64,000 nt of DNA from Opitutaceae bacterium UBA2377 (GTDB taxonomy: Bacteria > Verrucomicrobiota > Verrucomicrobiia > Opitutales > Opitutaceae). Below, piece after piece: positions 44,578 to 53,179 of the stretch. The notes below the pieces were generated by a model that worked only from the letters and a program-made list of their open reading frames with translations, was not told the origin of the DNA and made no database searches. The stretch lies in the NCBI GenBank assembly GCA_002344205.1, contig DDSZ01000046.1, forward strand, positions 151,980-215,979. Reading direction: 5' to 3'. Numbering within the stretch: the stretch's first letter is position 1; each line of letters opens with the position of its first letter. The translations under genes and the position numbers were made by a program.

Positions 44578-45738
44578 CTAGTCGAGCGCGGTGTCGAGCG
44601 CTTCGAAGAAGCCCCAGGCCTGCTGCTCGAGCGCGATCTCGGTGAGCACCACCACGACGGCGTCGAACTCGGCCAGATAACTTTCCCACTCGATATCCGT
44701 GATGGCTCCATCCTGCCGGTGCAGGCCGGGCAGGCTGTAGATGTTTTGGAAATAGTAGAGCGAGTGGGTCGGCTGCATCGCGTTGGCGCGGTAGAGCGTG
44801 TCGATCAGCCCGAGGCCGAAGCTGTCGTTGACCCACAGGAGCCGCGGCAAATCCTCCGCGGGCACCTCATCCTGCGCCTGGATGACGGGGAAGGGCTGGA
44901 TCGGCTCGTGGAAAGGCGGCAGCAGGAGGTTGAGCACGCGGTGCAGGTCGGTGTCCGTGCGCTGGGGCTGCTCGTAGTCGAGGCTGGTGAGCCCGAGCCC
45001 GGGCAAGGGCCGGCGGAGGTGCGGGTTCAGTTTTTCCCGGAGTTCTTCCAGCACATGGTAGATCGCGTAGTAGCTCCAGTGCGTGCCGGTGCGCGCGAAG
45101 AGGCTGCCGTGACCGGCGGCTTTCCAGGCGGCGAAACGCTCCGGCCCGTCATAAAACTCCACGCCGGCCTCATGCAGCAGCGGGCGGAGCCGTTCGTAGC
45201 TGGTGAGGATGGCGGCGGGGTCACGGCCGGCAAAATGGGCGGGCGGCACGTGTTCGGGGTAGAGCTCGACCTTGCTCGGGGCGACGACGAGCAGCAGGCG
45301 GGTTCCGCGTCGTTCGAGCTTGGTCTGCACCCGCTGGATGCGCGCGGCCATGTCCGCCAGTTCATCGGCGGACAGCTTGCTCGGGGTGATGGCGGCGGTG
45401 ATGTAAACGTGCTCGAAGAGCCAGTCGCCGGGGCTCACGACGACGCGCGTGCCGGTTTCGCGGACGGGTGACTCGCGGAGGAGGGTGTAGGAGACCTGGT
45501 TGTCGAGCCGCACCCAAAGATTGTGCAGGCCCACGTGGGAGGAGAACCAGTTTTCCGCGGCGCGGAAGGAGGAGCCGTCCAGCACGCCCTGCAGCGACCA
45601 TGCCGGCGCGGCGGGTTTTTCGATCACCCCGCGGAGCGCGCCGCCGATCTGCAGTCCCGGCAGGAAGGTCAGGATGCCGATCAGCCAGAGCCAGCCGAAG
45701 AACCCGCAGGTGAGCAGAACTGGAAGGCGGCGGGACAT
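44578..45738 (-). CDS. AlgJ/AlgX-like O-acetyltransferase partner
   Basis: A protein of 386 residues with an N-terminal membrane anchor (VLLTCGFFGWLWLIGILTFL) and a periplasmic SGNH-hydrolase-like domain. The nucleophile motif is LLWVNDSFGLGL. The usual DTHW motif reads RTGTHWSYYA, so the Asp of the Asp-His pair is a Gly; this could lower activity. AlgJ/AlgX proteins receive acetate through the MBOAT partner and put it on the polysaccharide. It starts 1 base after the MBOAT stop, so the pair is coupled. The start at 45738 directly precedes the anchor. Confidence 0.8.
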   Translation of the reverse strand: MSRRLPVLLTCGFFGWLWLIGILTFLPGLQIGGALRGVIEKPAAPAWSLQGVLDGSSFRAAENWFSSHVGLHNLWVRLDNQVSYTLLRESPVRETGTRVVVSPGDWLFEHVYITAAITPSKLSADELADMAARIQRVQTKLERRGTRLLLVVAPSKVELYPEHVPPAHFAGRDPAAILTSYERLRPLLHEAGVEFYDGPERFAAWKAAGHGSLFARTGTHWSYYAIYHVLEELREKLNPHLRRPLPGLGLTSLDYEQPQRTDTDLHRVLNLLLPPFHEPIQPFPVIQAQDEVPAEDLPRLLWVNDSFGLGLIDTLYRANAMQPTHSLYYFQNIYSLPGLHRQDGAITDIEWESYLAEFDAVVVVLTEIALEQQAWGFFEALDTALD

Positions 45739-45739
45739 G

Positions 45740-47179
45740 TCAGAAGCGGAAATAGATGAAAGGATTGTAGCTCTGGCCGGCGAGCGAGGCACAGGCGAGC
45801 AGCAGGCAGAGTGCGGCGAAACCGACCCGCAGGGCGGCCTGCCCCCGGGTGACGGGCAATGCTTCATCCCAGCCGTGCCGCCTCCACCAGGGCTCGGTGA
45901 TGAAACTGAAGCCCGCGGCGAGCGCGAGCACGGCGAGCGTGCGCCGGCTGATCACATCGGGCCAGAGCAGGGCGGGATTGGTCCATGCCGCGGACCAAGA
46001 ATCCCAGGCGGTCAGCCGGCTGAGATAGACCAGCGCATCCGGCAGGGTTTCCGTGCGGAAAATGAGCCAGCCGAGCGTGACGAGGGAGAAGGTTAACGCG
46101 ACGCCAATGAAGGCGGGCAGCCGCTCCAGCCGCGCGACGCCGATGAGCCGCTCGAGGGTAAGCAGGGTGCCGTGATAGGCGCCCCAGAAAACAAAGCTCC
46201 AACTGGCGCCATGCCAAAACCCGGAGACGAGAAACACGAACCAGAGGTTGAAGCCGGTGCGGGCGGGACCGGCCCGGTTCCCCCCGAGCGGGATGTAGAG
46301 ATAGTCCCGCATGAAGCTGGAGAGCGACATGTGCCAGCGGCGCCAGAACTCGGTGACGGTGCGCGCGGTGTAGGGCCGGTTGAAATTCTCCGCAAACTCG
46401 AAGCCCATCATGCGGCCGAGGCCGATGGCCATGTCCGAATAGCCGGCGAAGTCGTGGTAGATTTGGAAGGCGTAGCAGAGGAGCCCGATCCAGGCATAGG
46501 GCACGGGCAGGGTGGAAAGGTCCTGCGCAAAGATGCGGTCGGCGGCCGCGCCGAGCGGGTTGGCGAGGAGCACCTTGCGGCCGAGGCCGAGGCTGAAACG
46601 CCACACGCCGGAGAGGAAACGGTCGTGGTTGTGCTCGCGGGCGGCGATCTGCGCGGCGACATCGTGGTAGCGGATGATCGGCCCGGCGATGAGCTGGGGA
46701 AAGAGGGCGACGTAAAGCAGGTAGTCAAAAACGCTGCGCGCGGGCGGGGAAGTGCCGCGATAGACGTCCACCAGGTAGCTGATTTTTTGAAAGGTGAAGA
46801 ACGAGATGCCGAGGGGCAGCGCCACCGCCGTCCAGACCACGCTGCCCTGCGCGAGCCAGGCGAGGGCGCCGTTGAGCTGGTCCACGAAAAAATTGCTGTA
46901 TTTGAAGTATGCGAGCACCGCGAGGTGCCCGGTGACGCCGAGCCCGAGCAGAGTCCGCCGGGCCGCCTGACCCCGGGCGCGAACGAGCAGGCGGCTCAGG
47001 CCGTAGCCAAACAGCCCCGAAAGCACCAGAATGCCGGCGAAGCGCGGTTCGCCCCAAGTGTAGAAGACGAGACTGCCGAGCAGCGCCACGCCGTTGCGGG
47101 CCTTCGGTGGCGCCCAGTAGTAGAGCGTCAGGAAAACCGGCAGGAATGCGTAGATAAAGATGAGGGAGCTGAATACCAT
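45740..47179 (-). CDS. MBOAT O-acetyltransferase (AlgI-like)
   Basis: A polytopic membrane protein of 479 residues with about eleven helices. MBOAT signatures are present: FFTFQKISYLVDVYRG, FWRRWHMSLSSFMRDYLYIPLGG and the catalytic His in LVSGFWHGASWSF. AlgI-type proteins pass acetyl groups across the inner membrane for polysaccharide O-acetylation. The AlgJ-like gene follows 1 base downstream. The start is at 47179; the divergent GT-C-like gene starts 197 bases upstream on the plus strand. Confidence 0.93.
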   Translation of the reverse strand: MVFSSLIFIYAFLPVFLTLYYWAPPKARNGVALLGSLVFYTWGEPRFAGILVLSGLFGYGLSRLLVRARGQAARRTLLGLGVTGHLAVLAYFKYSNFFVDQLNGALAWLAQGSVVWTAVALPLGISFFTFQKISYLVDVYRGTSPPARSVFDYLLYVALFPQLIAGPIIRYHDVAAQIAAREHNHDRFLSGVWRFSLGLGRKVLLANPLGAAADRIFAQDLSTLPVPYAWIGLLCYAFQIYHDFAGYSDMAIGLGRMMGFEFAENFNRPYTARTVTEFWRRWHMSLSSFMRDYLYIPLGGNRAGPARTGFNLWFVFLVSGFWHGASWSFVFWGAYHGTLLTLERLIGVARLERLPAFIGVALTFSLVTLGWLIFRTETLPDALVYLSRLTAWDSWSAAWTNPALLWPDVISRRTLAVLALAAGFSFITEPWWRRHGWDEALPVTRGQAALRVGFAALCLLLACASLAGQSYNPFIYFRF

Positions 47180-47375
47180 GAACTACGGGCCAACCGGCCC
47201 GGACCGGTCCACCAAACGAAGCGGCGAGCGTCCTGCAATTTTGCCGGGAGGTGCGAGAAAAAACCTTGGCCGGCCGGCGGCGGGTTTGCGTTTGACTTGA
47301 CCGGGGTGGGTTTTGTCATCCGCCAGCGCCGATGTCCCACACCCCGCCCAATCCACAAGACCGCGTCGCCGCGCC

Positions 47376-48989
47376 ATGCTGAGCCAGCCGACACCCGCCG
47401 GCGGCCCTTGGCGGCGGAGCCCGTGGTTTTGGGCGGCCCTGCTGGTGATGGCCCTTTTTGCCGGACTGATCGTCCGCTACCACCATCCCGGCACCGGTTG
47501 GACGAGCCTGATCTCCATCGGGTCGAAAATGGAAAAGCACCGGGTGGACGCGCTCGTGCAGACCGGGCCGCACATCGTGGAGGGTTCGCACGGCTACGAC
47601 GGACAGTTTTACGTCCAGCTCGCCCTGCATCCCCTGCTGCGGTCCGCGGAGCTGGAGTTGGCGATTGATGATCCGGCCTACCGGGCGCGCCGCATAATGA
47701 TGCCCTGGGCCGCGTGGCTGCTGGGCGCGGGGCAGCCGGCGTGGATTGTGCAGGCCTACGCCTTGTTGAACCCGTTGTGCTGGCTGCTGATGGGCGTCCT
47801 GTTGTGGCGCTGGCTGCCGCCGGTGAATGCGGATAATTTCCTGCGCTGGGCCGGCGTGCTCGGCTCCCACGGCGTCTGCATGAGCGTGCGGCACTCGCTG
47901 ACCGATGCGCCGAGCCTGCTGTTGCTGGCGGTTGCGATATACTGGTGGGAAAAGCAACGGAGCAAATCGGCGGTGGCGGCGTTGGCGGCGGCGGCCCTGA
48001 CGAAAGAGACGGCGGTGCTGGCCGGCGTGTTGTGGGCGGAGCCGCCGTTGCGCGGGTGGCGGCAGTGGGGCCGGCTGGCCCTGATCGGTGGGCTCATCAT
48101 CGCGCCGCTGGCGTTGTGGCTGGGTTACGTGCGCTGGCGCTTCGGCGCGAATCCCGGCGAAGAAGGATTGAACAACTTCACGCTGCCGCTGGCCGGGCTG
48201 GCCGGGAAATGGGCCGAAACCCTCGGCGAGATCCGCAGCGAAGGCTGGTCGCGCTATAATTTTCCGACGTTGCTCACCGTGGCGGCGCTGTCGGTGCAAC
48301 TGGCGTTTTTCCTGTGCCGGTGGCGCTGGCGCGAGGCATGGTGGCGGGTGGGCGGCATTTTTGCGGTGCTGGGGCTGTTGGTCTCGCAGCCGGTGTGGGA
48401 AGGTCATCCCGGCGCGGCCACGCGGGTGCTGCTGCCAATGATGCTAGCCTTCAACCTGCTGGTGCCACGCGGCCGCCGCTGGCTGCCGGTGCTGCTCGCG
48501 GGCAACCTGTCGCTGGTCGCCGGGGTGCTGGAGTTTCACCCGCCGCGGGCCAATCTCGTTTATTTCCACGGAGAGCCTGCGCTGGCCGGCCGGCAGACTT
48601 TCGCGGTGGGGGAAGGCTGGTATCTGCCGGAGCTGAAAGGCTGGCAGACGCGCCGGTGGGCGCGCCAATCGGCCGGGCTCGAACTGCACAACCACGCGGA
48701 CGCGCCGGTAACGGTGCAGCTCAAGGCGCGTCTCTCCGCCCTGAGCGCAAGGCAACTGAAGCTGCAGTTGAACGGCGCGCCGGTGTGGGCCGCCGGGCTC
48801 ACCGAGAAAGCGGAGTGGTTGGAGTCGCCGCCGCTGGTGCTGCAGCCCGGGGTGAACCGGCTGGAGTTTGTGACCGACAGCCCGGCGGAAAAGCCGGCGC
48901 AGGGCGATGAACGCGAACTCAGCTTCTGCGTGTGGGAACTGGCGGTGCACGTGCGGCCGGCGGCCGCGGATTTACCAGCTCGCGACTGA
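47376..48989 (+). CDS. Polytopic GT-C-like protein with C-terminal beta module
   Basis: A protein of 537 residues. About ten helices occupy 20-400. The loop VEGSHGYDGQFYVQLALHP after the first helix carries acidic residues at the place of the GT-C catalytic loop. After the last helix, residues 440-530 form a soluble module with strands QLKLQLNGAPVW and LVLQPGVNRLEFVTD. The helical part resembles DUF2029/GT39-type mannosyltransferases only loosely, so substrate is unknown. The ATG at 47376 is used. Its 3' end overlaps the convergent GT4 gene by 18 bases. Confidence 0.75.
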   Translation: MLSQPTPAGGPWRRSPWFWAALLVMALFAGLIVRYHHPGTGWTSLISIGSKMEKHRVDALVQTGPHIVEGSHGYDGQFYVQLALHPLLRSAELELAIDDPAYRARRIMMPWAAWLLGAGQPAWIVQAYALLNPLCWLLMGVLLWRWLPPVNADNFLRWAGVLGSHGVCMSVRHSLTDAPSLLLLAVAIYWWEKQRSKSAVAALAAAALTKETAVLAGVLWAEPPLRGWRQWGRLALIGGLIIAPLALWLGYVRWRFGANPGEEGLNNFTLPLAGLAGKWAETLGEIRSEGWSRYNFPTLLTVAALSVQLAFFLCRWRWREAWWRVGGIFAVLGLLVSQPVWEGHPGAATRVLLPMMLAFNLLVPRGRRWLPVLLAGNLSLVAGVLEFHPPRANLVYFHGEPALAGRQTFAVGEGWYLPELKGWQTRRWARQSAGLELHNHADAPVTVQLKARLSALSARQLKLQLNGAPVWAAGLTEKAEWLESPPLVLQPGVNRLEFVTDSPAEKPAQGDERELSFCVWELAVHVRPAAADLPARD

Positions 48990-50609
48990 TTCCAGCCGCC
49001 GCCGGTAGCGGGCGCCGATGACGGCCGGGGCGAAGCGTTGGGCAATCGTGGCGCGGGCGGCGGCGCCGAGCCGGTCGCCCAACCCACGGTCGGCGCAGAG
49101 CCGGCGCATCCAATCGGCGGCGTGATCGACGTCCGCCTCGGCCCAGAACTGGCCCTTGCCGTAGGGGCCGAAGTTTTGCTCCAAGGGCTTCACCGTGCAG
49201 CGCACCGGGCAGCCGTTTTCAGCCGTCACAAATTCCGCGGTCGCGGACCAATCGGTTGAGATGACCGGTTTGCCGAGATGCATGCATTCGGCCACCGCGA
49301 GGCCAAAGCCTTCCGAGCGGTGCAGCGAGACGTAGCAATCGCACGCGGCCTGCAGGCCGTAGATGTCCGCACGCGAAAGGGTCTCGGTGATGAGCACGGT
49401 GCCGGGCAGGTCGGCGGTGGCGGCCTGCAGGCGGGCGAGATCCTCCTCGTTGCCGCGCACGCTGTGGACCTTGAGGACGAGCACGGCATCCCGGCCGGCG
49501 AGCCCGGAGCGGCGGAAGGCCTCGATGGCGGCCTGCGGGTTTTTGCGCGCGGAGTAGGAGTTGAGATCGTAAAGGACGAGGAAGAGGAATTTGTCCGCGG
49601 GCAGCTTGAATCGCGCCCGCTGGTCGCCGGCGGGCGGCGTGAAGCCGATCGCATGCGGCATGGTGAAGACCGGCAGCGGCACCTTCGGCGTGATGGCCTC
49701 GCGCACGAAATCGCTCGGGCACCAGACCTCGTCAAAGCAGGCGCAGGCGGGCACCCACGAGTCGGGAAACTCCGGCAGCTCCCAGGCCCAGTAGGCGATG
49801 TTGTATTTGCCGGCGCGGAAACCCGGGTGGTGGTGATCGAGGTCGAACGACGCCGGCGGGTCGAGGTGCACGACATTGACGGCGTAGGGATTGGTCGCCT
49901 GCACGCGGCTGGCATAGGTGCGGTCCTGCTGCCGGTTTTTGCAGTGGAGCTTCAACTGGATGAGCGCGGCGCCGAGGCCGGCTTCATCGGCGGCGCGGAC
50001 CATGCAGCGGGCGGATTCGCCCACGCCGAGCTCGGCGTCGAGGAAGCCGGCAATGTTCAGGCCGAGGCGGGCGTGGCGGCGGGCAAAAGCGGCGGAGTAG
50101 GGGCCGTTGCGGAGGGAGAAATCAAAGATGACCTCGCCAGCCGCGGTCTCGATTGTGGCGATGCGCATCTGCCGGTTTTTGTGCTGGGTGCGGAAGCGTT
50201 GCAAGGGCGGCAGGTCGGTGATGCGGCCGAGCCAGGCCAAAAAATTGGTGAAGCCCACGCCGCCGAGGATGAACGTGAGCAGCGGGCCGCGATCGGTCTG
50301 TGCCGCCGGCAGGGAGAAACGGAGGGAGAAGGGGCCGGGTGCGGGCTGGTCGAGCCGGGCTACTGTCCGGCCGTCGAGCCGGCATTCCAGCGTGGGCAAG
50401 CCGGTTTCCACGCCGCGGCCAGCGGGGTGGGGCCGGCATTCACCGCGGATGACCAGTTCAACCGCTTCCGGCAGGGCCGGCAGGCGAACCCAGCCGGAAT
50501 CACGCAACCAGGCCGAGTCGGTGGCAAAGCCGTCGAAGAACAATCCCGCCGTGCGGGCGGTGAAGCGGTTGCGGGCCGCCGGCGGATGTTCAGGGGGTGC
50601 GGATGACAT
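48972..50609 (-). CDS. Family 4 glycosyltransferase with N-terminal beta module
   Basis: A protein of 545 residues. Residues 1-160 are beta-rich (LECRLDGRTVARLDQ, LTFILGGVGFTNF) and are absent from normal GT4 enzymes. The GT4 part follows with NIAGFLDAELGVGESARCM, YNIAYWAWELPEFPDSW, DLNSYSARKNPQAAIEAF and LHRSEGFGLAVAECMHLGKPV. These are typical for a subgroup of capsule and exopolysaccharide enzymes. The beta module may bind the acceptor glycan. It starts with ATG at 50609 and ends in a convergent overlap with the GT-C-like gene. Confidence 0.85.
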   Translation of the reverse strand: MSSAPPEHPPAARNRFTARTAGLFFDGFATDSAWLRDSGWVRLPALPEAVELVIRGECRPHPAGRGVETGLPTLECRLDGRTVARLDQPAPGPFSLRFSLPAAQTDRGPLLTFILGGVGFTNFLAWLGRITDLPPLQRFRTQHKNRQMRIATIETAAGEVIFDFSLRNGPYSAAFARRHARLGLNIAGFLDAELGVGESARCMVRAADEAGLGAALIQLKLHCKNRQQDRTYASRVQATNPYAVNVVHLDPPASFDLDHHHPGFRAGKYNIAYWAWELPEFPDSWVPACACFDEVWCPSDFVREAITPKVPLPVFTMPHAIGFTPPAGDQRARFKLPADKFLFLVLYDLNSYSARKNPQAAIEAFRRSGLAGRDAVLVLKVHSVRGNEEDLARLQAATADLPGTVLITETLSRADIYGLQAACDCYVSLHRSEGFGLAVAECMHLGKPVISTDWSATAEFVTAENGCPVRCTVKPLEQNFGPYGKGQFWAEADVDHAADWMRRLCADRGLGDRLGAAARATIAQRFAPAVIGARYRRRLESVASW

Positions 50610-50751
50610 GCAGGAGCGGATGCAGCGTTAGCGTCCGCGCGTAACGGGCCAAGCCTTAACCCGGATTTTTAACATCCGGCCGGTGTGAGGCATCACGCTG
50701 ACGGGCCGCTTGGTCTGGGCTACAGGTAGCAGGCTTGCCAAGGCCGGGCGG

Positions 50752-53013
50752 ATGGGCATCAAAGGCGTCCTCTTGGAATCAACCCCCGTCCAAGCAAGCC
50801 GCGGATCGTCAGCCTGGCGGCGGCATTGCGTGCTCTGGCTTTTGCCGGTGGCGGTGACGTTGCTGTTTTGTTGGGTGCATGAACGTTGGACTCTGGAGCA
50901 GTGGCGGATTCCCGTGCACTATGACGGTGACTCGTTGGAGGTGCTCGCGCGCCTCAAGGCGGCAGGCGAAGGGGATTTGGCGCCACTCCGTTCGCAGACC
51001 GTTTCGCGGCTGGGTGCGCCGGGAGCGGCGGACTGGAACGAATATCCCGGTTCCGATGCCTGGGCCAATTATGCACTGGGGTGGGTGGCAAAAACTTGCG
51101 GTCTTGGCTTTGCGGCCAACTTTGCGCTCTGGTTGGCCCACCTCAGCGCGGCGCTGGCTTTTTACGGCTGGGTGCGGCTGCTGGGGTATCGGCGCGAATG
51201 GGCGTTGGCCGGCGCGCTGCTGTTCGCTTTTTCCTATTTCAGCCTCAACCGGGGGCTGCCGCATCTCTGGTTGGTGTTCACCTGGCAGGTGCCGTTGATC
51301 CTGCTGAGCGCGTGGCTGGTGGGCGGCGGCGGGCGGGTGCTGCAACGCCCATGGGTGCGCCGGCTTTGCGTGGGGGGTGCGATCGCCCTCGGGGCGAGCA
51401 ATCCCTACAATCTCTTTCTCTACCTGCAACTGATGGTGTGGGCCTTGCTTGCGGCCTGGCGGCGGCCGGAGGGCGGGTTGAACCGCCGGGTGGGTTTCCT
51501 CTGCGTGGGCGCGGCGCTGGGGGTGTTTGCGCTCAGCCATCTGCCGGTCTGGTTGCACGCGCAGGATGAAGGCGGCCAGCCGCTGCTGACGCGGAACTAC
51601 GCTGGCACCGAGATTTACGGGTTGAAGCCAATCGAGCTGGTGCTGCCGCCGGGTGACCACCGCGCAGGGATGCTGGCTTCGTTTGGGTCGCGTTACCTGC
51701 GGTGGACGGATTGGCGGGGGGAAACGTTTTCGCCCTACCTTGGTTTGATCGGGGCGGCAGGCCTGTGCTGGTTGTTCGCGGAAATGGCGTTGCGGCTCAC
51801 GCACCGGCGCGGTCCGCGGCCCGGCGCACCGGGCTTGCAGGCGCTCTGGGTGTTGTTGTTTTCCTCGATCGGCGGCCTCAACAGCATCCTGGCGTTTTAT
51901 TTCGGGCTGCAGGTTTTCCGGGCCACCAACCGTTACAGCATTTTTCTGCTGGCCCTGGCGCTGTATTTTGTGGTCACGCGGCTCTCCCGGTTGACGCGCC
52001 CCTGGCCGGTCGCGGTGCGCTGGGTCGCGGCGGGTGCGGTTCTGGCGGTGGGTTTGTGGGACCAAATACCGGTCCGGCCGTCGGCAGAAACGCGGAGCGC
52101 GTGGGCGCAGGACTATGCGGCGGACCAACGCATGGGGGCCGTGGTTGAGGAGCAGTTCGGTGCAGGGGCCGCGATCTTCCAGTTGCCGGTCGTGGATTTT
52201 CCCGAGGGCAATCCGCGGCACCGGCTCAAAGCCTACGATCACTTCCGGCCCTATCTGGGTTCGGAGACCGCCCGCTTCAGTTTTGGCACATTAAAAGGCC
52301 GGGCCAGCGGGCGCTGGCAGAAGGACTATGAGCGGATGCAGCCGGCCGACTTGCTGACCGCTCTGGAGGCGAGCGGCTTTGACGGGCTGCTGATCGATCA
52401 AGCGGGCTACGCCAAGCCAAGCGAATGGGCGAAGATGATCGCGGTCCTGACCGAACGGACGACGGAGATGGCGATGGGCGGGGAAGACACGCGGCGGCTC
52501 TTTCGTTTGCAGCCGTCGGCCGCACCCCGCTTCCCGCTGGCCCGCGACCCCACCTTCGGGCAGGGCTGGCACCCGCGCATGGCGCCGAGGGAAGGCGGCG
52601 CGCCGCCCCGCTTCTGGCGGCCGCCGCCACGGAGCCCGCTGCGGGAAGGCTGGGGCGACCGGTTGGCGCGCACGCGCTGGGCGCACGGCGATGCGGTGTT
52701 GATGTATCACAATCCGCTGGACCGGCCGCTGCCGGTCCGGGTCGAACTGTGGCTGAGTGCACCCGACCAGCGGGCCTTGGTGCTGCGGCACAACGGCGTG
52801 CCGGTGGCGAACGTGGGATTGGACGAAGATCCGGTGTTGCTGGAGACCGAGCTGCTGCTGCGGCCCGGACCCAACCGGCTGGATTTTGTCACTGACCGTC
52901 CGGCGAAGCGCGTGAGTGAGCAACGGTGGAGCCTGCGCGCCTTCGCCCTGCACGAGCTGGTATGGATAGTCGGCGAGATCGAGCCCATGGAGCTGGACGA
53001 CGAAGAGGACTAG
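50752..53013 (+). CDS. Large polytopic membrane protein, paralogue A
   Basis: A protein of 753 residues. About eleven helices lie between residues 20 and 430. The first loop reads HYDGDSLEVLARLKAAGEGD and SRLGAPGAADWNEYPGSDAW, with several Asp/Glu as in GT-C enzymes. Further conserved loops are RNYAGTEIYGLKPIELVLPPGD and FRATNRYSIFLLALAL. A soluble part from about 470 onward (IFQLPVVDFPEG, FDGLLIDQAGY) ends in a module with LVLRHNGVPV and LLRPGPNRLDFVTD. It is probably an integral-membrane glycan enzyme or polymerase. The ATG at 50752 is chosen over a TTG 42 bases upstream. The paralogue at 53180-55339 is convergent. Confidence 0.75.
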   Translation: MGIKGVLLESTPVQASRGSSAWRRHCVLWLLPVAVTLLFCWVHERWTLEQWRIPVHYDGDSLEVLARLKAAGEGDLAPLRSQTVSRLGAPGAADWNEYPGSDAWANYALGWVAKTCGLGFAANFALWLAHLSAALAFYGWVRLLGYRREWALAGALLFAFSYFSLNRGLPHLWLVFTWQVPLILLSAWLVGGGGRVLQRPWVRRLCVGGAIALGASNPYNLFLYLQLMVWALLAAWRRPEGGLNRRVGFLCVGAALGVFALSHLPVWLHAQDEGGQPLLTRNYAGTEIYGLKPIELVLPPGDHRAGMLASFGSRYLRWTDWRGETFSPYLGLIGAAGLCWLFAEMALRLTHRRGPRPGAPGLQALWVLLFSSIGGLNSILAFYFGLQVFRATNRYSIFLLALALYFVVTRLSRLTRPWPVAVRWVAAGAVLAVGLWDQIPVRPSAETRSAWAQDYAADQRMGAVVEEQFGAGAAIFQLPVVDFPEGNPRHRLKAYDHFRPYLGSETARFSFGTLKGRASGRWQKDYERMQPADLLTALEASGFDGLLIDQAGYAKPSEWAKMIAVLTERTTEMAMGGEDTRRLFRLQPSAAPRFPLARDPTFGQGWHPRMAPREGGAPPRFWRPPPRSPLREGWGDRLARTRWAHGDAVLMYHNPLDRPLPVRVELWLSAPDQRALVLRHNGVPVANVGLDEDPVLLETELLLRPGPNRLDFVTDRPAKRVSEQRWSLRAFALHELVWIVGEIEPMELDDEED

Positions 53014-53179
53014 AAGAGCGGCAGATTGACCCTTGGCTATGCGCCAAGGAGTCGAAACTCACTGCGGTCCGCTCGGCCTGTCCGTCATAGCCTAGGCGAC
53101 GGTGGAAGAGCGGAGCCTACCGGCGCTGTCGCACCTTGGTGTTGCGGTCGCAGTATTACTAGGACCGCCCTGGTTTGCT
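53014..53179. repeat. Gap between convergent paralogues with palindromic repeat copy B
   Basis: The 166-base gap carries ggtccgctcgg at 53066-53076 and a 33-base block at 53109-53141 matching copy A (21556-21588) at 29 of 33 bases. No coding sequence or strong terminator was seen. Copy B lacks the neat inner stem of copy A, so it looks decayed. Confidence 0.55.
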
